Assembly: GCF_000003815.2 (NCBI RefSeq)
Contig: NC_049980.1
Span: forward strand, 20,516,574 to 20,547,177
Source: Branchiostoma floridae
Taxonomy: Eukaryota; Chordata; Leptocardii; Amphioxiformes; Branchiostomatidae
Length of the DNA stretch: 30,604 nt
Reading direction: 5' to 3'
Below the pieces are notes generated by a model. It worked only from the letters and a program-made list of their open reading frames with translations, was not told the DNA's origin and made no database searches. The position numbers and the translations under genes are program-made. Shown in pieces: positions 24,636 to 30,604 of this stretch; within the stretch, counting starts at the first letter, position 1, and every line of letters starts with the position of its first letter.

Positions 24636-24641
24636 TTTATT
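24636..24641 (-). terminator. Candidate DEPTOR poly(A) signal AATAAA
   Basis: TTTATT on the plus strand reads AATAAA on the minus strand, 1.4 kb past the DEPTOR stop. I saw no closer canonical hexamer. Using it would carry the DEPTOR 3' UTR to within about 50 bp of the opposing gene's stop codon. Confidence 0.3.
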
Positions 24642-25590
24642 GTCTAGATTATTGATCTCCAAAACAAATCTATTTTGGTTTCATAGTATTAGAGGCAATT
24701 TGATTGAAGTTGTTGCAATTACTTTTCACTGATTTTACCTCCTAAAAAGATTCAACATTTCAAAAAGATTCAGGATCACATCCTTACCAGAAGATAATGC
24801 ACATTACATGCAATCATTTCCACATTCTTATGCTACAAGATAACATACTTGAACATATTAACTATTTGTAAGGCCACTGACAAAATACGACAATTCGTTG
24901 TACTGAAATCTCATTAAACAGCAAAGCTGCATGTCATTCCTTGTACACACGTTATTGCTACAATATCAATTGCACTGATCATACTTTCATTAAAACAATT
25001 GGTTTGATTACCATCAAATCTTAGTGTGTATCATTACATTAGATAATATCTACCTGCAAGATATGCTATGGATAGAAGTCTTCAGTTTGACATATTGCCT
25101 TATGTTACCCAAATGGATTATGTAAAGAGACAGAACATTGCAATCTGTGGGATCAATGCCACCACGTACAGCATTACTGGAGCCTCAACGAAAAGTTCCA
25201 AAACCACTGCAGCTGTGTATGCATTGATACATACTGTTGCTAGTGTGTTGAACTCAATGATTTAAACATCTTTCTAGCTAATATTTGCTGCTCTATAAAA
25301 CTCAACTATAATATTCCTTGTAGAATTAGTGGTGTACTGTAGTAATATGCATATTGGTTGAGAATTACCTCACTCAAAAGGATATCAAAGTTCATTACAT
25401 GCTGCCATTGCCTGAGTTACATGTAGCTACTGCTTTGAATTCTAACTTTGGCATCAAAGTGTTATCCAACTAAGGGCCTATATTTCCCTGATCCCAACTA
25501 ATATGTTTGAAGTATCGGACAGCCCCTATTCACATCTACAGTCATAACTCTTGTCACATACCAATGAGCTGAGCAGATAGTTGGCTTTGC

Positions 25591-25596
25591 AATAAA
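25591..25596 (+). terminator. Candidate poly(A) signal AATAAA of the coiled-coil gene
   Basis: This is a canonical hexamer about 1.0 kb after the stop codon at 24583. ATTAAA near 24989 is a nearer, weaker alternative. Neither has been tied to a cleavage site. Confidence 0.3.
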
Positions 25597-25934
25597 ACGT
25601 TAAAAGAGAACATGAATTATGTGCAATCAAATACTGGGTACTGATTCAGAAATGTCTCATACACTCCTAAAGCATTAGTCTTTTCCTACCCTACTGTATT
25701 GGTGTTGACTAAAATGATGTAGCCAGGTAACACCAATATGAAGTTGAGATCACTGTGAGAGTTCTTCTCTGAGCTAAAAGAGGTCTTTTAAGAATTACTT
25801 GTTGTACCATCATGGCAACACAGATGGCATTGGCACACAGTATTCTTATACACTGCAGTACTATGATGGTAATACAGATGGCATTAGTACACATCATGTG
25901 AAACTATGCAGTATCACTAAAATGTTAATACATG

Positions 25935-26075
25935 TAGTGCCAAACATCCCATTCACAGCATTCTGCCATGTTGCAGTACCATCATGGTAATACAAGTGCT
26001 GATACTACACAGTATTCCTGCCATGTTAGTAGTACCAAACATCACATTTACAGCATTCTGCCATGCTGCAGGACC
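25935..26075. repeat. Tandem duplication reaching into the DEPTOR stop codon
   Basis: Two copies of about 42 bp at 25935-25976 and 26028-26070 share the frame GTAGT(G/A)CCAAACATC then CATT(C/T)ACAGCATTCTGCCATG. They lie about 94 bp apart, with CATCATGGTAATACA-type copies between and before them. The second copy contains the DEPTOR stop codon (26048-26050) and its last codons, so the C-terminal residues are encoded by repeat-derived or repeat-donating DNA. Confidence 0.75.
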
Positions 26076-29000
26076 ACCAGGTTGACGACATCTTGGTTTG
26101 CCAGGATGTACTTGGCGACTTCCTGATGGCCCATCTCCAGCACATCTGTCCCGTTAACAGCTTTCACAAACTGGCGCACCTGAAATGTAACAAGTTGGTG
26201 TATTTTTGCAACCCGCTCACATGAGTAGTCCTGGTGCTTGACACATGAATGCAAAATCATAGCAAATGTACCAAATATGCTTTCCAATGATAGATCATAC
26301 AAACAATATAACATCATAAACCAACAATGGAGATATGATCAACTGAAGTTTCCAAACTTTTTGCCTTGCCGCCGCAGGCGGCATGGCCTTGTAGCCACTA
26401 TTTTCTTGGTTGGTTCAATGGTTCCATGGTTCCATGGTTCCATGGTTCCATGGTTCAATGGTTCAAGCAATGTTAACCCAGCCCTTCCAAAGGCCCTTCC
26501 AAAGGCCCTTCCCAGTTCTCTTTCTCGAGGACAAACTTACGGCTTAGGCGACTAACAGTACATACCCGTCAATCTTTATACCTCCCTTTTACGCATTTGA
26601 TAACAGTTGTGGTCGGTACTGAAAGCCTCTTAACATCTGGTTACATCGAATGAATGAAGCGTTCGTATGGTAATATTTCAAATCCATTGAAGTAAATATA
26701 TAATCAAGTGAATTATCTCGCATAATAATTTGCATTACCTATTCATAAAGATGAAATAAATGCCTAATTAGACCAATGCATTGCATGTGAATATATAAGT
26801 AGGCAATGACGTCATCGAAACGTCTCAAGAACGTTTGACTAGGTATTTCAACGCTACCACAAAAACCCTCTGCCGTATGCTGTTTTCCCCGACGATCGCC
26901 CCGATTTGGCCGGGCGGCGGCGCCGCGCGATCCAAACGTGCCAAATTTTGGGCCGCGTGCCCCTCAGAAACGGAGGATATGTGACTGAAGCGGCACAAAT
27001 AGAACCTTTTTTGACGCTATGGATGAAGAATTTCAAGGTAAAATACTTGATACAATTTGTAGTGTTTGGGGGAGGGGGGCATGTTGAAGAAAATGTGCTT
27101 TTGAACAATTTTTTCTCAAGTCAATCCCAGCAATATAATTTCTATGCAGTGTTTCTTTATCCATGTTTTAGTCATGAAACTTACATGTATGTAAAATGTT
27201 TCTTAGTAATTTTTTCTTATTAGTTTATTGCTTTCTTTAGCATATTTTACATATGGATCATTGATAGGCCTGTTGTGTACTACTAGTATTTCTTTTCACT
27301 TGTTGAACTTGAGGCACCATGGTAACTTGAGGTACCTACAGGGTATGCCCAATTTGTAAGAAAATCTCAATTGTATTTTCAATATCATCGTTACTGTTGG
27401 TGTGAATCATCCCTTGCCTCGTTCCAAGACTAAAATACCATTTTGTATTTTTTTCACTTGTTGAACTTGAGGCACCGTGCCCCCTGATATGGGTCAGCCG
27501 GGTAACCTATGCCCAAATTTTTCAAAACACTAATGGCATTTTTGTTAACGTGAAAAATTTGTGCAACCAGAATGTGTATTCTTTGTCAGATTGTGCCAAG
27601 GGTTTTTCTGGTGTAGCAGAAATCATAAATATGTACTTACCTGCAATATTATACTCTTGTCTCTACTATCAGCCAGGTTCCTACCGACCGGGCGAGGTTG
27701 TCGCAGTTGGTACTGAGATTCAGTCGCAGAAGATGGCTCAGAAACAGTGACACTTACCTCCTTCCATCTTGTTGCAGGTATTTATCTACTTAATCAATGA
27801 TAATAAGTTAATCTATTCCTTGCCCCAACTTGCCTTTCTTTCTTTATTGAATTCTTCATTTCATTATTGGATCATTCTGAATCTTTCGTCACAAGAAAGA
27901 AAGAAGTCATAAGAAAGATGATGATGTAGATGAACATCAGACGTGGTACTGGAGTAGGTCGTCATCCCCTCAGATGGAAGAACATTATCACCATGATGGT
28001 AGACATGTTAATCATGAAACTCAAATAATTTTGTTTTTCAGGTGGAGTGTAGATTGCACCAAGTACCAGATGTAGCTGATATAAGACTGGAGAGCGGAGC
28101 GGAGATATTGAATGGTAGAGGTCAAACATAATGTTGACAAGTTGTGCAGCCAGTGCTATTAGCATTAAGTTTGTTAAAGAATACTGTTGCTACCAGTAAC
28201 CACAGAAAATGATGAGTAAGCCTGTTGTTTTTGTAAAAAGTAGTTTACATTGCATTATACTATTTATAGTATTGATTAAATAAGGAGAAGTTCATGTACC
28301 TGCAAGTACATCAAAGAAATATGTGTCGATTGTATGTATCCTGAAGACTGAGCCTTTGACCTTGAAAAATGTTGAACTTGTCCTAATAAATTTAGTGTTT
28401 ACACAATGTCTACCTATTGATATTTTATCTCTTATTAGTACAAACATCTGTCTTCTATATTTTATTACAAATGTATCTAAGTGTAAAGTTGTACTGTTGA
28501 TACAGTGTAACATCATGGCTCAACATGAAAATAATGCGACATATTCACACACTTACCTTTCACCTTGACCAAGTTGACCTTGTTATAAGGCAATTAATAT
28601 TGCTGATATTCTATAGATGTGACATTGTTGGTAATATAAGATACCATAATGTTGTGTACATTGCAAAAGTATATGAAGTATGATATTTAATCTTCTACAA
28701 TGCGACTCAACTGGTGCAAAAAACACCATTGACTGTAACCCAAAATGTGAACTTTTAAACCCAAATTTACTTATTTCTTAAAGAATAAGGTAAGATGACA
28801 ATTATTGTGTGAAAGGACACCAGTGGGTGCTGCATACATCGACCCTGTGTAAAAGCATAATAAAATGCCATGAATGTTCAGAACTCTGTGGAGTGATTCT
28901 ATGTAGTACATATTACGGGGAAACAAGATAAAACAAGCTTTGCAGCCTTTACTTACCTTTTCATCACCCCTCAAAAAAGGTATTTTTTTTATTTTCATCG

Positions 29001-30483
29001 TTTATCGCGCAGCCGGCCATATCTGAGGGTAGGTTTTGGCAACTTTGTGGAGCCATATCTCAGCAACCGTTCAAGCCATTCGCTTCATCTAAAAAGCATT
29101 TTACTCCTCTTGGTTAGCTCTTTCAGAAACAGTAAAAACAGTCATTGTATTGTGTTTTTGCCAAGGCACAGCATTTTGCCTTGCCGGGCTTGAAGTGCTG
29201 ACCTACTTTTTCCTGACGATATCCCTAACACGCGGCAAGGCACAACTTTTTTAAAAAGATTTCTTGTTTATATTAAGGTTACTTCAACAGTCAAAGAAAT
29301 GGAATAGATCAGCCATGGATGGAGTATTACATTTGACGATGTGGTGAACATGGTGCTGGATTGTACACCTACAGTAGATTGATTCACACCAAACTTGAAC
29401 TTGTAATTCTGGATACAAGTACCTTAACCCCAGCTGCTGCGGCCGGCCCACCAGGGTCCACCGTCTGGATGTAGGTTGGACCGTTCCCTCGTACCACCAT
29501 CCCATAACCCACAGCATCACTCACAATCTGTAAGTCAAGACACACAACTTTACCTTCCAGCCCAGAATTATGTTATTTTCACTACCAAATAATGTCAATG
29601 GCTCCTTTACATCACAACTGAATACTTTATGTGAATCAACTGAAATTGTAAAGAAACAAGATGTCATGAACATCCAAACCAATAAACAAATACAGCTACT
29701 ATTTCCTTGCAATACACAGGATTTGGTAAAACTACATTATCTCCTTACCCTGATATGCTTCTGTGTGTACCGCCCCTGGTTGTTCCTAAGCTCATCTAAA
29801 GTCACTGGTCGCAGCAAAACTAGGAGATGACAATGGTAGTGAATCAATATAAAATCCTGTATTATCACTATCAAATCTTTACATAGGTAACATGAGTGTA
29901 CTCTCCGTGACAAACAAAATCTGCAAAGATATAGACAAAAGTTATTTAAAATGGAAAAGTTAAAGTAATATTTACCAGATGAATTTCCAAAGGACCCTGA
30001 TCTCTCTTTATTCTCATCCTCATCACCACCAATGAAGAAAGAGGCTTTATTTGGTGTTCCTGTGATGGACATTTTAAAGTAAAATGTTTCCAAGAGGCCA
30101 TGATGAAAACAGATGGCTGGTAGGAAAAAGTTTAATCGTGTGTTCCAAAGAACAGACTCTCCCTCCAGACCCTGTTTTGCTGTCCTTCCACTGGAGCATC
30201 TTTTGATACCCAAGTACATGTAGCAACAAATCAACTTGGTATGGCTTTACTTCAAATCTTCATATATGCATAGACCGAAGTACTATTGCTGGGTATGCCA
30301 ATGACGTACCAACAGAAGATGTTGAGTTGGTCCTCTCGCTGCTGATGCTGCCGTGGCGTGAGTGAGAGCGTGGGAGGATGGGCTCCAGCGGAGTCAGCAC
30401 CTCCGACAGCCGGTACCGTCTGGTGAAATCCTGTTTAAACTGGTACAGGTACTGCCCGTCTTTGAAGTGGTGGTCATCGCTTA
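26048..30483 (-). CDS. DEPTOR: DEPTOR, C-terminal part (end of DEP2, linker, PDZ)
   Basis: Five minus-strand exons join in phase: 30310-30483, 29976-30059, 29749-29819, 29423-29527 and 26048-26179 (TAA). They give 188 residues. DEPTOR binds mTOR through its PDZ domain and linker and dampens both mTOR complexes. The first exon, entered in phase 1, encodes the end of the second DEP domain (LYQFKQDFTRRYRL, like human LYQFRMNFRRRRRL). Exons two and three encode a serine-rich linker ending in LLRPVTLDEL. Exon four gives IVSDAVGYGMVVRGNG and DPGGPAAAAGVK, matching the human PDZ start. Exon five gives VRQFVKAVNG and ends LQHGRML. The 5' exons (DEP1 and most of DEP2) lie beyond the window. The linker is shorter than in human, and the SSGYFS phosphodegron is not preserved. 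The 3.2-kb last intron holds repeats and a promoter-like block. The orthology is secure; the extreme C-terminus is less so. Confidence 0.93.
26412..26467. repeat. 8-bp tandem repeat GGTTCCAT, 7 units
   Basis: Seven units run in tandem: one GGTTCAAT, four GGTTCCAT, one GGTTCAAT and one GGTTCAAG. The variants at the two ends and identical copies in the centre fit replication slippage. It lies in the last DEPTOR intron. A further 12-bp array CCCTTCCAAAGG (two full units and a partial) follows at 26482-26513. Confidence 0.95.
26482..26513. repeat. 12-bp tandem repeat CCCTTCCAAAGG
   Basis: There are two complete units and one partial unit in tandem, 15 bp after the 8-bp array. It is an ordinary short slippage array in the DEPTOR intron. 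Confidence 0.9.
26770..26960 (+). promoter_or_regulatory. Promoter-like block in the DEPTOR last intron
   Basis: A CCAAT at 26773-26777, an ATATATAAG TATA-like element at 26791-26799 and a perfect CRE palindrome TGACGTCA at 26807-26814 are followed by a GC- and CpG-rich stretch at about 26888-26960 (CGGGCGGCGGCGCCGCGCG). The surrounding intron is AT-rich, so the contrast is sharp. This order (CCAAT, TATA, GC-rich first exon) reads as a plus-strand core promoter. It could also be an intronic enhancer of DEPTOR, or simply a repeat with high GC content. Confidence 0.35.
26960..28140 (+). other. Candidate short spliced transcript antisense to DEPTOR
   Basis: Downstream of the promoter-like block, plausible exons are a first one ending at 27037 (AATTTCAAG, donor GTAAAA), a second at 27677-27777 (acceptor GCCAG, donor GTATTT) and a third from 28042 (acceptor TTGTTTTTCAG). 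The only frame with a reasonable ATG (27019) runs MDEEFQ into the second exon and stops at 27750, giving a 30-residue peptide. The first exon also contains an upstream ATG frame at 26878. A noncoding RNA is at least as likely as a microprotein. No family was recognised. Confidence 0.2.
27284..27530. repeat. Imperfect direct duplication, about 80 bp
   Basis: TTTTCACTTGTTGAACTTGA plus GGCACC(A/G)TG at 27293-27320 recurs at 27451-27479. Each copy is followed by GGTAAC and then TATGCCCAA. The period is about 158 bp. It lies in the DEPTOR last intron, with no coding signal. Confidence 0.75.
29173..29250. repeat. Small inverted repeat with GCCTTGCCG ends
   Basis: TTTTGCCTTGCCGGG at the left and CGCGGCAAGGCACAA at the right are inverted, about 45 bp apart. 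The same end motif, CTTTTTGCCTTGCCG, occurs at about 26354-26368 in the same intron. It may be the terminus of a small dispersed element. The rest of the 28200-29400 stretch is AT-rich with nothing recognisable. Confidence 0.4.
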
Positions 30484-30604
30484 CTAAAAAATCAACACAA
30501 CAGAATATGGAATTCCATGGGGAAAGACTGCCATTTTGCTAGCTTCCAAAACACAGGAAACACTTTTTCCCATGGGCCACTACCTTTAAAACTACCAGTG
30601 GACT

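Larger units (their letters stand above)
24584..26047. other. Shared 3' region of two convergent genes
   Basis: The region lies between the stop codons of the coiled-coil gene (+) and DEPTOR (-), and no coding exon was seen in it. A plus-strand AATAAA at 25591-25596 and a minus-strand AATAAA at 24636-24641 could end the two transcripts. If both are used, the 3' UTRs would overlap by roughly 950 bp. The right third (about 25795-26075) consists of degraded tandem copies containing CATCATGG.AA.ACA and CAGCATTCTGCCATG motifs. Confidence 0.6.

Noticed and set aside
26906-27223. 105-codon GC-rich plus-strand frame as a protein
   Set aside because: Its apparent start is a TTG codon and the frame crosses a good splice donor at 27038. 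Only the short exon portion is plausible, and its coding status is unproven.
29737-30234. 165-codon minus-strand frame
   Set aside because: It reads through the introns between DEPTOR exons. Only 29749-29819 matches DEPTOR in this frame, and the rest is intron.

Overview
This is an intron-rich animal (metazoan) nuclear window. It holds two genes recognisable by family and one large coiled-coil gene that I cannot name with confidence. Coding exons are short (about 70-230 bp, apart from two large terminal ones) with consensus GT-AG splice sites. The deduced proteins are very close to vertebrate orthologues that occur here as single genes, and the noncoding DNA is full of small foldback elements, a tRNA-derived SINE and the heptamer ACATGTA. 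Together these point to an invertebrate deuterostome, most likely a lancelet (Branchiostoma). The species call is an inference, not something read directly.

Layout. Positions 1-5525 are noncoding or 5' region, with a perfect 20-bp palindrome, a possible retroelement tail, a possible alternative first coding exon (3741-3792) and a foldback element. Positions 5540-10410 (+) hold a complete ten-exon CYRI/FAM49 gene of 327 codons, a Rac1-binding regulator of the WAVE/Scar complex. Positions 10411-15097 are its 3' region and intergenic DNA with MITE-like repeats. Positions 15098-24583 (+) hold a complete 18-exon gene for a 1330-residue coiled-coil protein, perhaps distantly related to FAM186. Its introns carry a SINE, MITE-like repeats and a 42-bp minisatellite with higher-order structure. 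Positions 24584-26047 are the shared 3' side of two convergent genes. Positions 26048-30483 (-) hold the last five exons of DEPTOR (end of the second DEP domain, linker and complete PDZ domain); its 5' part lies beyond the window. Its 3.2-kb last intron contains a GC-rich, promoter-like block with a possible short transcript on the opposite strand.

The three genes do not form a pathway. CYRI controls actin at the membrane and DEPTOR inhibits mTOR. The middle gene is probably structural. The CYRI and DEPTOR linkage is of interest because the human orthologues CYRIB and DEPTOR both lie on 8q24. All exon joins were checked by hand for reading phase. No database search was possible.
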